In this document: piece by piece, positions 27,193 through 37,521 of the stretch
Position numbering within the stretch: position 1 is the stretch's first letter
Layout: each line of letters opens with the position of its first letter
From: Flavobacteriales bacterium
GTDB lineage: Bacteria; Bacteroidota; Bacteroidia; Flavobacteriales_D; Sanyastnellaceae
Length of the DNA stretch: 64,000 nucleotides
Reading direction: 5' to 3'
Assembly: GCA_015665315.1 (NCBI GenBank)
Contig: JADFAK010000101.1
Location: forward strand, 32,433-96,432
The notes under the pieces: model-generated
Database searches by the model: none
Told to the model about the DNA's origin: nothing
What the model saw: only the letters and a program-made list of their open reading frames with translations
Translations under genes and position numbers: made by a program

Positions 27193-28488
27193 CTAGCCAC
27201 CAAAGTCGTCAAAACTTACGTTTTCAGGAGGAACTCCCCAGTCGTCGCACATTTTGAGAACTGCTTGGTTCATCATTGGCGGTCCGCAGAAATAGTATTC
27301 TATATCTTCCGGAGCCTCGTGCTTCGCAAGTTGGTTATCAATAACTGCTTGGTGAACAAATCCTAGGAATCCATCTCCTTCTGGATCGTCCATATCTTTC
27401 TTAATTGTCCAATTGTCTTCAGGAGCTGGCTCTGAAAGAACTACGTAAAATTTAAAGTTCGGAAACTCCTTTTCAATAGCTTTGAAGTCATCAAGGTAGA
27501 ATAACTCACGCTTCGAACGGCCACCGTACCAGTAAGTCACCTTACGTCCGGTCTTCACCGTGTGAAAGAGGTGAAATAGGTGAGATCTCATTGGAGCCAT
27601 ACCAGCACCACCGCCGATATAGATCATTTCTGAGCCCGTATCTTTGATAAAGAATTCTCCGTACGGTCCTGAGATAGTTACTTTGTCTCCTACTTTACAT
27701 CCAAAAACGAAAGAAGAACAGATACCAGGATTTACTTGCATCCAAGCATTTCGCGCTCTGTCCCAAGGTGGAGTAGCAACACGGATGTTGAGCATTACGA
27801 TGTTTCCTTCGGCTGGGTGATTGGCCATTGAATAAGCACGTACAATAGGCTCATCGTTAACCATTTTCAAATCCCATAGTCCAAACTTATCCCATTCTGC
27901 TCGGAATGTTTCTGGATCTTTGTGATGATCAGGGTGAGCAGTGATGTCAATATCTTTAAAGTCGACCGTAATGGTAGGCACGTCAACTTGGATATATCCC
28001 CCAGCTTCAAATTCAAGTTCTTCACCTTCCGGCAGTTGAACAACGAACTCCTTGATGAAGGATGCTACATTGTAATTTGACTTAACGGTGCAATCCCATT
28101 TCTTGATTCCGAATACTTCTTCAGGAATGGCAATGTTCATGTCTTCCTTTACCTTCACTTGACAGCCCAATCTCCAGTTGGCGGCGATCTCTTTTCTCGA
28201 GAAATGAGGTTCCTCTGTTGGAAGAATGCTACCACCACCTTCGTGGACTTGACATGTGCATTGAACACATGTTCCACCGCCACCACAGGCTGAAGGCAAA
28301 AAGATTCCTTGATTACCCAATGTAGTCAATAGGGTAGAGCCACCGTCTACTTCGATGGTCTTGTCGTTGTTGATCGTGATTTTGATTTTCCCCGAAGGTG
28401 ATAATTTGGCTTTGGCAAATAACAATAGACTTACCAATACCAACGTAACGACGAGAAAAAATACGATGCTGAGAATTATAGTATCCAT
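27193..28488 (-). CDS. nqrF: Na+-translocating NADH:quinone reductase subunit F
   Basis: NqrF accepts electrons from NADH. It has one N-terminal membrane helix ([22 protein letters not shown]), a 2Fe-2S ferredoxin domain with [12 protein letters not shown] and a later GC, then FAD- and NAD-binding domains ([35 protein letters not shown]). Length of 431 aa is slightly longer than the usual roughly 410. It closes the nqrABCDEF operon and is followed by a terminator. Confidence 0.97.
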   Translation of the reverse strand: MDTIILSIVFFLVVTLVLVSLLLFAKAKLSPSGKIKITINNDKTIEVDGGSTLLTTLGNQGIFLPSACGGGGTCVQCTCQVHEGGGSILPTEEPHFSRKEIAANWRLGCQVKVKEDMNIAIPEEVFGIKKWDCTVKSNYNVASFIKEFVVQLPEGEELEFEAGGYIQVDVPTITVDFKDIDITAHPDHHKDPETFRAEWDKFGLWDLKMVNDEPIVRAYSMANHPAEGNIVMLNIRVATPPWDRARNAWMQVNPGICSSFVFGCKVGDKVTISGPYGEFFIKDTGSEMIYIGGGAGMAPMRSHLFHLFHTVKTGRKVTYWYGGRSKRELFYLDDFKAIEKEFPNFKFYVVLSEPAPEDNWTIKKDMDDPEGDGFLGFVHQAVIDNQLAKHEAPEDIEYYFCGPPMMNQAVLKMCDDWGVPPENVSFDDFGG

Positions 28489-28512
28489 AACTGTTCGGTC
28501 CCTATTATAAAA

Positions 28513-29127
28513 TTAAAAGTCAATTCCCATGAAGCTCATGAATGCTATCCCCATGAGTCCGGTAATTATGAATGTAATGCCTAGTCCGCGCAAAGGAGCC
28601 GGAACATGCGAATAACGAATCTTTTCACGGATTGCGGCAATAGCTACAATTGCCAGCCACCAGCCGATTCCACTACCGACGGCAAAAGTTGTTGCTTCAC
28701 CGATACCGTCGTATTGTCTTTGCTGCATAAAAAGTGCGCCACCCAAGATTGAGCAGTTCACAGCAATCAGCGGCAAGAAGATACCCAGAGCACCGTAAAG
28801 TGCTGGAGCGAATCGCTCAACAATCATTTCAACCAATTGGACAATGGAGGCAATGACCGCGATGAACATGATAAAGCTCAAAAAGCTCAAGTCCATCGAA
28901 GCATAATCCTCACTAATCCAAGTAAGAGCTCCTTCCTTCAAAACATAGTTTTCAAGCAAATAGTTCAAAGGAATGGTGATGAGCAAAACGAAGATTACCG
29001 CAAGTCCAAGACCATTTGCCGTCTTTACCGTTTTCGATACTGCCAAGTATGAACACATACCCAGGAAGTAAGCGAAAATCATGTTTTCGATAAAGATTCC
29101 TTTTAGAAGTATATTGATGTATTCCAT
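28513..29127 (-). CDS. nqrE: Na+-translocating NADH:quinone reductase subunit E
   Basis: A 204-residue membrane subunit with six helices. The conserved cysteines that hold the intramembrane iron cluster shared with NqrD are in MCSYLAV and [10 protein letters not shown]. The start [25 protein letters not shown] is typical of NqrE. It lies 24 bp upstream of nqrF and 31 bp downstream of nqrD. Confidence 0.97.
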   Translation of the reverse strand: MEYINILLKGIFIENMIFAYFLGMCSYLAVSKTVKTANGLGLAVIFVLLITIPLNYLLENYVLKEGALTWISEDYASMDLSFLSFIMFIAVIASIVQLVEMIVERFAPALYGALGIFLPLIAVNCSILGGALFMQQRQYDGIGEATTFAVGSGIGWWLAIVAIAAIREKIRYSHVPAPLRGLGITFIITGLMGIAFMSFMGIDF

Positions 29128-29158
29128 TTCTAAATATTTTAATCAGTCAACAAATAGA

Positions 29159-29851
29159 CTAGTGCTCCTCAATTAGCGCTTTGTTTCTAGAACGCTGAAT
29201 CCAAATAATCACTCCCACAACAATAAGAGCCATTGGAGGCAATATCATGAGGTTGTTGTTCATGTAACCCATTTCATAGAAAGCCTCTGGAAACAATTGG
29301 AATTTTCCAATACCCAAACCTTCAAGGTTGATCGTTCCAGAACCGAAGATCTCACGAACGATAGCAACCGCAAGGAGGATCCATGCATAACCGATTCCAT
29401 TACCGATGGCATCCATCATTGATGGACCAGGCTTATTTGCCAAAGCAAATGCCTCTAGTCGTCCCATGATAATGCAATTGGTGATGATCAAGCCGACAAA
29501 TACTGAAAGCTTTTCAGAAATGTCAGGTGCATAGGCTTTGAGAACCTCATTCACGATGATTACCAAAGAGGCAACAATGACCAATTGAACGATAATTCGA
29601 ATTCGGTCTGGAATAACTTTTCTCAGCAAGGAAACGATGACATTCGCACCAATAAGTACAAAAAGTACCGATAGAGACATCATGATCGCCTGTTGGATCT
29701 GAACTGTAATTGCTAGCGCCGAACAAATACCAAGTACCTGAATAGTAATCGGGTTGTTGTCGCTCAATGGGTCAGTCACAAGTCGCTTGTTCTTTTTAGA
29801 AAAGAGCGATTCTTTTTTGACTGCCTGAAGTTCTTGTGTTTCTGTACTCAT
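29159..29851 (-). CDS. nqrD: Na+-translocating NADH:quinone reductase subunit D
   Basis: A 230-residue paralogue of NqrE with the matching cysteine motifs GICSALAIT and NCIIMGR. The first 35 residues form a hydrophilic, lysine-rich extension (KKESLFSKKNKRLVTDPL) ahead of the first helix; this part is cytoplasmic. The stop of nqrC lies 9 bp upstream, so translation is probably coupled. Confidence 0.97.
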   Translation of the reverse strand: MSTETQELQAVKKESLFSKKNKRLVTDPLSDNNPITIQVLGICSALAITVQIQQAIMMSLSVLFVLIGANVIVSLLRKVIPDRIRIIVQLVIVASLVIIVNEVLKAYAPDISEKLSVFVGLIITNCIIMGRLEAFALANKPGPSMMDAIGNGIGYAWILLAVAIVREIFGSGTINLEGLGIGKFQLFPEAFYEMGYMNNNLMILPPMALIVVGVIIWIQRSRNKALIEEH

Positions 29852-29860
29852 ATCTCCAGG

Positions 29861-30667
29861 TTATAATGTGTTAAAGTAACGTTCATAGATCTTCAAGGTA
29901 CGATTCATCATTTCTCCTACACCTTTAGAAGTAATGGTTCCACCTGTGATACCATCCACTTGATAGTCCTTGATATTTGGAGTTCCTCCTTTGACAACTT
30001 CGAAAACATCGGCACTGCCGTAATTCAAAGTCTTTCCAGTAAATCTAACTTGGAAGAAATCCTCTTTGATCTCAGCACCTAGACCAGGAGTTTCTCCTTC
30101 GTGATCGAATTTGGCGCCATAGATTGTTTTAAAATCATTTTCTAGAGCTACATATCCCCAAATTGGTCCCCAAAGTCCAGTTCCCGATACAGGAATTACG
30201 TAAAGCTCTTTCCCTTCTCGCTCACATTTGAAGAGTGGAAAAGAAACGTCGAGACTCTTCATGGCCTTTTCAAGACCCGCAGGATCCTTCTTGAATTTCT
30301 TGGCCAATTTCTTGATCTTCGACTTGTACTCCTTCTTTACGTCGATGTTAAAAGGATCCGTCTTATCACCACTTGTGATGGCATCAGTTCTTGTGTTAAT
30401 TACCTCTCCTTTGCTATTGAGGCTAATGCGCTCAACGACAAACTCATCAAACAAAACACCTGAATTGGAGCGATTTACTTGACCCGGTTCCGAACCAGAT
30501 TCGAAGCCTATTGCGCCCATGATATCCATTTTCTTCTTATCCACCTCGTGGGCAACCTGCAATGGTTTTAAACTAAGGAAGAGCGAAGCGAGAATAGTTC
30601 CCACAACTACCACCATGATTGTGGCGAAGGTAAAAGTGAAAACGTTGCTATTCTTATCTATTGCCAT
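29861..30667 (-). CDS. nqrC: Na+-translocating NADH:quinone reductase subunit C
   Basis: A 268-residue subunit with one N-terminal membrane helix (VFTFTFATIMVVVVGTILASLFLSL) and a periplasmic FMN-binding domain. The flavinylation motif reads DGITGGTITSKG; the usual alanine before the flavinylated threonine (SGAT) is glycine here, which is a permitted-looking but less common variant. The threonine itself is present, so covalent FMN from ApbE is expected. Confidence 0.96.
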   Translation of the reverse strand: MAIDKNSNVFTFTFATIMVVVVGTILASLFLSLKPLQVAHEVDKKKMDIMGAIGFESGSEPGQVNRSNSGVLFDEFVVERISLNSKGEVINTRTDAITSGDKTDPFNIDVKKEYKSKIKKLAKKFKKDPAGLEKAMKSLDVSFPLFKCEREGKELYVIPVSGTGLWGPIWGYVALENDFKTIYGAKFDHEGETPGLGAEIKEDFFQVRFTGKTLNYGSADVFEVVKGGTPNIKDYQVDGITGGTITSKGVGEMMNRTLKIYERYFNTL

Positions 30668-30677
30668 ATCTAGCGAA

Positions 30678-31907
30678 TTAGGCTGCTACTGCAGCTCGTT
30701 TTAGACGTTTCTTAATATTGGACTGAATCACGTAGTGATCAATCATTGGAGCCATCACATTCATAAATAGAATCGCCATCATCACACCTTCAGGGTAGGC
30801 AGGATTGAAAACACGAATCATTATGGAGAACAATCCTCCAAAGAATCCATAAATGAGCTTACCTGTATTCGTCTGCGCAGCAGTAACAGGATCAGTTGCC
30901 ATAAAGACCATACCGAAAAAGAATCCACCCATCATCAATTGATGCAGCGGTTCTACGCCCATAAAGTCATTGGCAGCAAACGTGTGGAAAATGAATGCCA
31001 TAGCGAATCCACCAGCGAAGAAACTTAAAATCACTCTCCAGCTAGCTATGCCAACAAGGAGCAGAATGGCTGCTCCGATAAGACAAGCCAATGCCGAAGT
31101 TTCTCCGATACTTCCCGGCTCCAATCCTATAAATTGATTCCAAAAGCTGTAGACACTGCCATCGGTAAACATGGAACGTATAGGTTCCGTGGCAGGGCTG
31201 TTGGCATCAATGCCAATCGTATTGGCAAGTTCGCCCATCGCGGTAGCCCCAGTAGCCCCGTCAATAAAGGTATCTCCCTCATTGCCCATGAGCCAAACGT
31301 TTCCAGAGATCTTAGTAGGGTAGGCAAAGAATAAAAATGCACGGGCGGTAAGAGCCACGTTCAAAATATTCATTCCTGTTCCTCCAAAAACCTCTTTACC
31401 AATAACTACTGCAAAAGCGGTTGCAAGGCCAACCATCCACAATGATATGTCGGCAGGCATGATCAAAGGAATAAGCATTCCTGAAACCAAGAACCCCTCG
31501 TTGATCGAGTGCTTTCTGATTCCAGCGAAGATGAACTCGATTCCCAATCCTACGCCGTATGAAACAGCTAACAGTGGAAGAATTCGAGAAGCTCCCCAGC
31601 CCATTTTGGACCAAAACATGTCCATCAATGGTGTGGCGCTGGTGATTTCACCTATACCTAATAAATACTGGTGTCCTATATTCCATGTGCCGAATAGCAA
31701 ACAAGGGATCATGGCAATAATTACCATCATCATTGTTCGTTTCATATCGATACCATCACGGATATGGGTACCGCTCTTAGTCGTATGACCAGGAACAAAT
31801 GCAAAAGTGTCGAGTGAATCAAAGACTACCCAAAACCTTTTTAACTTTCCGCCTTCTTCGAAGTGCGGCTTGAGTTTGTTATCGATGAGCTTTTTTAGCG
31901 CTTTCAA
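30678..31907 (-). CDS. nqrB: Na+-translocating NADH:quinone reductase subunit B
   Basis: A 409-residue multi-pass subunit, the main membrane electron and sodium pathway. Signatures include RDGIDMKRTMMMVIIAMIPCLLFG at the start and the flavinylation site DGATGATAMG (threonine within GAT). The C-terminal helices contain FMATDPVTAAQTNTGKLIYG. It starts 18 bp after nqrA. Covalent FMN requires the ApbE encoded two units downstream. Confidence 0.97.
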   Translation of the reverse strand: MKALKKLIDNKLKPHFEEGGKLKRFWVVFDSLDTFAFVPGHTTKSGTHIRDGIDMKRTMMMVIIAMIPCLLFGTWNIGHQYLLGIGEITSATPLMDMFWSKMGWGASRILPLLAVSYGVGLGIEFIFAGIRKHSINEGFLVSGMLIPLIMPADISLWMVGLATAFAVVIGKEVFGGTGMNILNVALTARAFLFFAYPTKISGNVWLMGNEGDTFIDGATGATAMGELANTIGIDANSPATEPIRSMFTDGSVYSFWNQFIGLEPGSIGETSALACLIGAAILLLVGIASWRVILSFFAGGFAMAFIFHTFAANDFMGVEPLHQLMMGGFFFGMVFMATDPVTAAQTNTGKLIYGFFGGLFSIMIRVFNPAYPEGVMMAILFMNVMAPMIDHYVIQSNIKKRLKRAAVAA

Positions 31908-31925
31908 TTGTCGTGGGATTTTGGG

Positions 31926-33284
31926 TTATGCACACTCTTCTTTAATGATGTCCAGTCCTTGGCGAACAAGGTCCTGAACCGCTATTTTCGAAGTACAGCC
32001 GTATTCGCATAGAGCGAAATCTTCTGGCGCTACTTCATAGATACCTAGGTTCTCCATCGCATCAATGTCATTGACAATAATGGCTTTGAGCAGGTGAACT
32101 GGGTAAATGTCAAATGGAAATACTTTCTCGTACTGCCCCGTCATTACGAATGCTCGCTCTTCACCATTTGTATTGGTGTTAAGGTCCCATTTTTTCGACT
32201 TAGGTAAAATCCAAGTCGGGAATGTACGAGATAGAGAGAATTTGTCGAAGCCTAGTCCAAGCCAACCGTTGGTTAAGACAAACTGCGCCTCATTTCCTTC
32301 GGGAATAGCGGTGATCTGTGAATCATCCCATCCCAAAAATCCGTCGGGTTCAACTTTAGTTCCTGACAATACATTACCGCTGATAACACGGTCATTGTCT
32401 CCTAGTAATTGATCCTTTAGAATTGGGGCAATGTTGGCGCCCATAGGAACAGTGTAATATTGAGGTTCCTTAATATGCGATCCTCCTACAGCTATCGTCT
32501 TCTTCAAATCAACCTTTCCAGTTGAAAAGAGGCGACCGATATTTGCTACATCTTGTGGATTAACATACCACACAAGTTCGCCTTTGTTGATCGGATCAAC
32601 ATGGTGAATTTGAACTCCCACGTTTCCTGCTGGGTGCGGTCCGCTAAAAGAATAGGTGTTCACACCTCCCATTCCTGAGAATGCAGTAGTGCCAGTTCGT
32701 ACACCCAAGTTGACCGGCTTGCCGTCGGCCAACTTCTTCAACACTTCAAGACCCATGGCGAAGTCATCCATCACGTCTTTCATGGCAAAATCCAAGTCCG
32801 GAGCCAGAGGATTGCTGTCAAAACAACTCACATGGATCGATTTTGGCGATTCATTGGGGTTGGCGACTGTGCTGAAAGGTCGCTGCTTGATAAATGGCCA
32901 AATGCCAGCATCTAGCAGAACGGTCAAAACTTGATCCCTGGATGCTGTTTGTGGATTGACAGTAGTGAATGACTCCGATTCATTCTTTCCGTCGGACTTA
33001 ATCCGGACTTCAAGAATTCGGCGTTTTTCACCTCGAACCACATCAATTACCTCCCCGCTGACAGGCGAAGCATACTTGATTTTGGCATCATATTTGTCAG
33101 TAAATAAAACAGTTCCAGCTTTCACCATTTCCCCTGTTTTAACCATCATTTTCGGTACAAGACCGTGAAAATCTGTTGGTTTTACAGCGAAAACGTCGAT
33201 GTTTGGGGTTTGGGCCAGCTTAAGGCTAGACTCTCCTTTGAGTCTGATATCAGCTCCCTTACGTATCCTGAACGATTGCGACAT
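31926..33284 (-). CDS. nqrA: Na+-translocating NADH:quinone reductase subunit A
   Basis: The first operon gene, 452 residues, soluble and cytoplasmic. It starts with IRKGADIRLKGES and has the RnfC-like barrel and Rossmann-like body (VGVQIHHVDPINKGELVWYVNPQDVANIGRLFSTG) and the C-terminal cysteine-containing end ALCEYGCTSKIAVQDLVRQGLDIIKEE. The complex pumps sodium with NADH oxidation, suiting a marine organism. Confidence 0.97.
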   Translation of the reverse strand: MSQSFRIRKGADIRLKGESSLKLAQTPNIDVFAVKPTDFHGLVPKMMVKTGEMVKAGTVLFTDKYDAKIKYASPVSGEVIDVVRGEKRRILEVRIKSDGKNESESFTTVNPQTASRDQVLTVLLDAGIWPFIKQRPFSTVANPNESPKSIHVSCFDSNPLAPDLDFAMKDVMDDFAMGLEVLKKLADGKPVNLGVRTGTTAFSGMGGVNTYSFSGPHPAGNVGVQIHHVDPINKGELVWYVNPQDVANIGRLFSTGKVDLKKTIAVGGSHIKEPQYYTVPMGANIAPILKDQLLGDNDRVISGNVLSGTKVEPDGFLGWDDSQITAIPEGNEAQFVLTNGWLGLGFDKFSLSRTFPTWILPKSKKWDLNTNTNGEERAFVMTGQYEKVFPFDIYPVHLLKAIIVNDIDAMENLGIYEVAPEDFALCEYGCTSKIAVQDLVRQGLDIIKEECA

Positions 33285-33313
33285 TTGAAGGTTTATGCGT
33301 TAATTTCGGGGGG

Positions 33314-33321
33314 CAAAATTA
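33314..33321 (-). promoter_or_regulatory. Candidate -7 box of the nqr operon
   Basis: TAATTTTG on the minus strand lies 29 bp before the nqrA ATG. No TTG occurs at 19-20 bp spacing, so this rests on the -7 box and position alone. Confidence 0.45.
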
Positions 33322-33374
33322 AAGATTTGCAGGCGAGTAGCCTGCGAAGGTCAACGCTTTATAGTTAATTTAGA

Positions 33375-34754
33375 ATGATTACAAATAACAAGTCGAAAGT
33401 AGGAATCATAGAAGTGGCAAGGAGTGACAAGTTTTCCTTCCTTTCACTGTTCATAGTCTTGTGGATATCTGTTGGAATTTCAACCAGTTTGTCAGCTTTT
33501 TCACATAGTTACGGTGAAGAGGCAAGCGAGGAAGATAGAATGGATGGTTTAGTAATGGCCGATATGATCTACAAGGAGTCCATTCATAGTATTCGTGTTC
33601 ATTTAGATGGTAGTCCAATATCTCCACCTTTTAAAGAGCTACAATCGGCTTCCCAGTTTATGGTGACTTTTGATGATTTGGCCGAAGGCTTCGCCGATTA
33701 TTACTATACCCTGATCCATTGCAACCCTTGGTGGGAGCCTTCGGATTTAGAAACCTCAGAATATATAAGAGGTTTCCCGGAAAACAGCATTACAGATTAC
33801 GAGCAGAGCTTTAATACCTCCACAGACTACAAACACTATTCGTTCAAATTCCCCAACGATATGTGTCAGCTTACGCTCTCAGGAAATTACCTGCTTTATG
33901 TCTTTGAAGATGGCGACCAGGAAATGCCGGTGTTCTCGTCGCGGATTGTGATTTTTGAGCCGCTTGTAGCCGTTACCGCCCGTGTGCATGAGTCGTCCAT
34001 CATCGGAGAACGTCGGTACCAACAAGAAGTCGATTTCAGTATCGATCACCAGAATTTTGCCATTCCAAATCCATACGAGGACTTAGCCGTGGCAGTACTT
34101 CAAAACAATCGTTGGGACAATGCAAAGCTGGACCTGGAGCCGCGTTTTGTAATGGATCGGCAACTTGATTTCGACTATGGAGAGCAAAATAACTTCATGG
34201 GAAACAATGAGTTTCGCGAACTCGACCTGAAAAATTTTAAATTCATCACCCTGCGCGTAGATAGCACTGTTCAACTGCGGGATGGATTCCATACGTGGGT
34301 AAAGAAAGATCCCATGCGCACCTTTACGCAGTATCGAACCGTGCGAGATATCAATGGGAAGTTTTTGCCCTTCAATGACAATGGATTTGATTCTGACTTA
34401 GAGGCAGATTACTCATACTGCCATTTCACTTTGCCCTTTGAGATTCCCCTGAGCGATGTTGATTTCTATGTCTTCGGAGCAATTTCTCAATGGAATTGCA
34501 GTGAAAAGTTCAAATTGCGCTATGATTATGAGTTACATGCTTACACCGCCACAATTTTATTGAAACAAGGTTATTACAACTACGCCTATGCCGCAGTAAA
34601 GAAAGGGCAGGAGGCCTATGACCTAACTGTAGCCGAAGGCAATCACGCCGAAACTGAAAACGAATACCAAATTTTCGTTTACAACTATGATATAGCCAAG
34701 GATTACTACCGAGTTATCGGAGCTTTCTTCACGAATAGCTTCAACAATCAGTAA
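33375..34754 (+). CDS. Type IX secretion system plug protein (DUF5103 family)
   Basis: A 459-residue exported protein. A hydrophobic segment near residues 25-45 (LFIVLWISVGISTSLSAF) acts as signal peptide. The DUF5103/T9SS plug pattern is clear: MIYKESIHSIRVHLDG, DLAEGFADYYYTLIHCNPWWEPSDL, DYEQSFNTSTDYKHYSFKFPN, GNYLLYVF, and the C-terminal QGYYNYAYA. In the described T9SS translocon this protein closes the periplasmic side of the SprA pore. It overlaps the stop of a gliding-associated operon by 7 bp. Confidence 0.88.
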   Translation: MITNNKSKVGIIEVARSDKFSFLSLFIVLWISVGISTSLSAFSHSYGEEASEEDRMDGLVMADMIYKESIHSIRVHLDGSPISPPFKELQSASQFMVTFDDLAEGFADYYYTLIHCNPWWEPSDLETSEYIRGFPENSITDYEQSFNTSTDYKHYSFKFPNDMCQLTLSGNYLLYVFEDGDQEMPVFSSRIVIFEPLVAVTARVHESSIIGERRYQQEVDFSIDHQNFAIPNPYEDLAVAVLQNNRWDNAKLDLEPRFVMDRQLDFDYGEQNNFMGNNEFRELDLKNFKFITLRVDSTVQLRDGFHTWVKKDPMRTFTQYRTVRDINGKFLPFNDNGFDSDLEADYSYCHFTLPFEIPLSDVDFYVFGAISQWNCSEKFKLRYDYELHAYTATILLKQGYYNYAYAAVKKGQEAYDLTVAEGNHAETENEYQIFVYNYDIAKDYYRVIGAFFTNSFNNQ

Positions 34755-35770
34755 AGGAATGAGCGAATGCTCTGCATGAGCGGGTCGAAGGTGTACCGCT
34801 GAACTAGCACAGTTTCATCCTTGAAATGACCATACATTCTATCACCATCCCACTTCATGATTTTTCCTTCGTAATCATGCTGTTCTGTCGTAGGTAGCTT
34901 CCAGTACAAGTCGATTTTTTTCGATGATCCAGAATTATCCGTCACCTGGATCGTAAATGCAGGGTCCACATGAGCCAGGGAGTCAATCCCGCTTGGTGAA
35001 AGGTGACTGTTGTAGGTTTCCAAGTGTACTTTCTTGAACGCCAACATGTAGTTTTTAACGGCAAGTGTATCGAAGCGCGGAAACTTCTCGGGCGAATCGA
35101 AAGGGTGAAGGTCAATGTTGTTTCCTCCTTTGTATTTAATGGTAAACGACTCCAGCGGGTTTTCATGGTTCTCCACATCAATACGAGAAATCTCCAAGTT
35201 TTCATAGTTGAATATGCCCGTGAATCTCCAGTCTGCCTCATCGGTGAAGAAACGCTGACGTAAACATCCAGTGAATCCGTCCATATGCGTAATCATGGGT
35301 TCCGAGGACCGCGTGCCATCCCCATGCTCCAATACCATGTATGTCCCGTAGTGATCTTGGGTGCATGTGCCCACTAAGTATGATTTCAAAAGCTCCTGAT
35401 TGGCGTAAATATCCACGCGATATCCACTTCCGGCGATCATTCGAACCACATTCTCTTGGCCCGTTTTTGGAACGTGTCCTTTTACTCCAATACGTTTGAA
35501 GGTTTTAAGTAAGAGGTCTGTGGCGTCCTTTCTAGCCTTGTACTTTCCATTCAGGTCCCAAATGTACTCGCCCTGCTTCCGCTTCAAGTCGATAGTCCTT
35601 CCGTCCACGTCTACAATCGTTATTCTATCAACCTTCGACGTGTCTTCAATACTATAGTCATTGAGGACTACTCCCGTAGATTTAGTGCCATCTCCTTGCA
35701 GAAAAAACACAACACCGGCTACAATCGTCACGGCTACAAGAATGAATAATAATGAAAGGTTCTTTTTCAT
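34748..35770 (-). CDS. DUF4340 protein of the gldFG operon
   Basis: A 340-residue protein with an N-terminal membrane helix (LLFILVAVTIVAGVVFFL) and the DUF4340 pattern (SIEDTSKVDRITIVDVDGRTIDLKR, GEYIWDLNGKYKARKD, RQRFFTDEADWRFTGIFNY). It is 8 bp downstream of gldG. DUF4340 proteins commonly follow GldG-like ABC components; it probably sits on the periplasmic face with GldG. Function is unproven. Confidence 0.85.
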   Translation of the reverse strand: MKKNLSLLFILVAVTIVAGVVFFLQGDGTKSTGVVLNDYSIEDTSKVDRITIVDVDGRTIDLKRKQGEYIWDLNGKYKARKDATDLLLKTFKRIGVKGHVPKTGQENVVRMIAGSGYRVDIYANQELLKSYLVGTCTQDHYGTYMVLEHGDGTRSSEPMITHMDGFTGCLRQRFFTDEADWRFTGIFNYENLEISRIDVENHENPLESFTIKYKGGNNIDLHPFDSPEKFPRFDTLAVKNYMLAFKKVHLETYNSHLSPSGIDSLAHVDPAFTIQVTDNSGSSKKIDLYWKLPTTEQHDYEGKIMKWDGDRMYGHFKDETVLVQRYTFDPLMQSIRSFLY

Positions 35771-35778
35771 GGTGAAGC

Positions 35779-37512
35779 TTAAACAGAAGTGTATTTTCTT
35801 TTGCGGATGGTAAACTGAATGAGACCAAATACAATCAGCACAAATAGAGGCAAGGCAACATTGATAATTTGCCAGCGACTACGTTCTTGTAAGATCTTTT
35901 CCTCGCTCAACTTTCTCAGTACAATGCTTCTACTTCTCATTGAAATCAAAGCTTTGTCGTCCATCAAATAGTTGACGGCATTCAATAAGAATTCGCGATT
36001 GTCGTAAACAACGTTTCCTAAATATCGATCATAGCCCAGTGGCACTGGAATCGGGCCTTCCCCGCCGTCAATGATGCCATTCCGTGCAATGTCTCCATCG
36101 GCGATAACAATCATCTTAGTAGGCACACTTACATCGCGGAAGGCAATGGTCGGATCGTTCTTAATCGCGTCGGGAAGACGAAATTGGAAATTGGAGGTGA
36201 AACTACCTTCCAGCAACATGGCCAAAGGTAAATTGGGGTTGGGATTGGCTTGGAAGTAATCTATACCCAACTGAACAACTCCTGAATTCACCCGAATAGG
36301 CGCTTTCAGCTGTTTACTCAATTCACTTGAAGACAGCAGAACACTTTTCGTAATCGCAGGATTGTCACCCACGGCTTCCAAACTACTCGTAAACTGCATG
36401 ACAATTGGGTCAAGGTTCGCCGCGATAGGATGCGCATCGTCTGGCGCCAATACAACCGGTGAAAAATACCAGTTGAACATCTCCATATTGCGCTGATTAC
36501 CCATAGGGCCCGCATCAAACGCAATAGGCGCACATTGGTAGTCAATCACCATATCACGATTCAGGCGCACACCATAATCAAACAACATGTCATACAAACC
36601 CATTTCATTGGTTACGCCCATTGTGCCTTGGCGCACTCGCAGACTGTCCAAATCAGTCAGAATAGGATCTATCAGCCAAAGTACCTTGCCGCCATTCATG
36701 ATGTATTGGTCAATGATGACTTTGTCCTTGTCCGAAAACATGCTGTCTGGCTTGGCTATGATAATCAAATCGTACAAGTTTGATCTGTGCTTAACACGTT
36801 CCAGCTTTTCCGATAATGAACCAATTTGCTCGTCTATGCGCACACGGCTTACTTCATACGACTCGGCCAAATAATTTCCTATATCCAACGTCTCAAGTTC
36901 GCTCAATTCTCCATGTCCTTCAATGAAAGCAATACTCTTGCGCTTTGGATTCATGAGTTGGCGCATCTTGCTTCCCAACTCGAATTCTAAGTTGTTAATC
37001 GAGCCGTTAACCATCGCATCCGTAGGCTCTGGTGAGTTGCTTTTAAAGAGTTGAACCGGTAGCTCTTTACCATTGTATGAGATAATCGCCCCTGGCCAGA
37101 TGGTCTTGAATTTCTTCACACCATTTTCCTCGTAAGCCAATCGCGTGAACTCAAGTCCTTGCTCGTACAAAGCAGTCTCAATCTCGCCCTGTGTCTTTCG
37201 ATCTTCTATCGCATACGGGTCAATAAATTCGTACTCGACCATTCCTCCACTGAGATCATGGAATTCATCCAATCGCTCCTTGATAGCCTTTTCCAATCGC
37301 TTAAATTTCGCAGGAAAATCTCCATGAAGGTAGCATCTCACAAGGATCTGATTATCAATTGAATCGAGTAGTTCCGTTGTAGCTTCTGTTAAGGTGTGCC
37401 GCTTTTCTTCGGTTAGGTCGAATTTTGTGAATACGAGCTGACATATAAAGAAACCAACCACCAAGATGAGGAGGCTAATGGAAAATTGCAATATGTCGTT
37501 CCGTTTAGTCAT
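35779..37512 (-). CDS. gldG: Gliding motility-associated ABC transporter substrate-binding/membrane protein GldG
   Basis: A 577-residue protein with an N-terminal membrane helix (ISLLILVVGFFICQLVFTKF), a large GldG/IFT52-like domain (KRKSIAFIEGHGELSELE, ADGDIARNGIIDG) and a C-terminal helix (INVALPLFVLIVFGLIQF) followed by a basic tail. It pairs with GldF 9 bp upstream. In Flavobacterium GldF-GldG-GldA form an ABC complex linked to gliding and T9SS function; the GldA ATPase is not in this window. Confidence 0.93.
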   Translation of the reverse strand: MTKRNDILQFSISLLILVVGFFICQLVFTKFDLTEEKRHTLTEATTELLDSIDNQILVRCYLHGDFPAKFKRLEKAIKERLDEFHDLSGGMVEYEFIDPYAIEDRKTQGEIETALYEQGLEFTRLAYEENGVKKFKTIWPGAIISYNGKELPVQLFKSNSPEPTDAMVNGSINNLEFELGSKMRQLMNPKRKSIAFIEGHGELSELETLDIGNYLAESYEVSRVRIDEQIGSLSEKLERVKHRSNLYDLIIIAKPDSMFSDKDKVIIDQYIMNGGKVLWLIDPILTDLDSLRVRQGTMGVTNEMGLYDMLFDYGVRLNRDMVIDYQCAPIAFDAGPMGNQRNMEMFNWYFSPVVLAPDDAHPIAANLDPIVMQFTSSLEAVGDNPAITKSVLLSSSELSKQLKAPIRVNSGVVQLGIDYFQANPNPNLPLAMLLEGSFTSNFQFRLPDAIKNDPTIAFRDVSVPTKMIVIADGDIARNGIIDGGEGPIPVPLGYDRYLGNVVYDNREFLLNAVNYLMDDKALISMRSRSIVLRKLSEEKILQERSRWQIINVALPLFVLIVFGLIQFTIRKRKYTSV

Positions 37513-37521
37513 TTTCCAATT

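Noticed and set aside
29431-29450. Inverted repeat ATTTGC/GCAAAT in nqrD
   Set aside because: Within a conserved protein region (ALANKP) and lacks the motif stem and loop.
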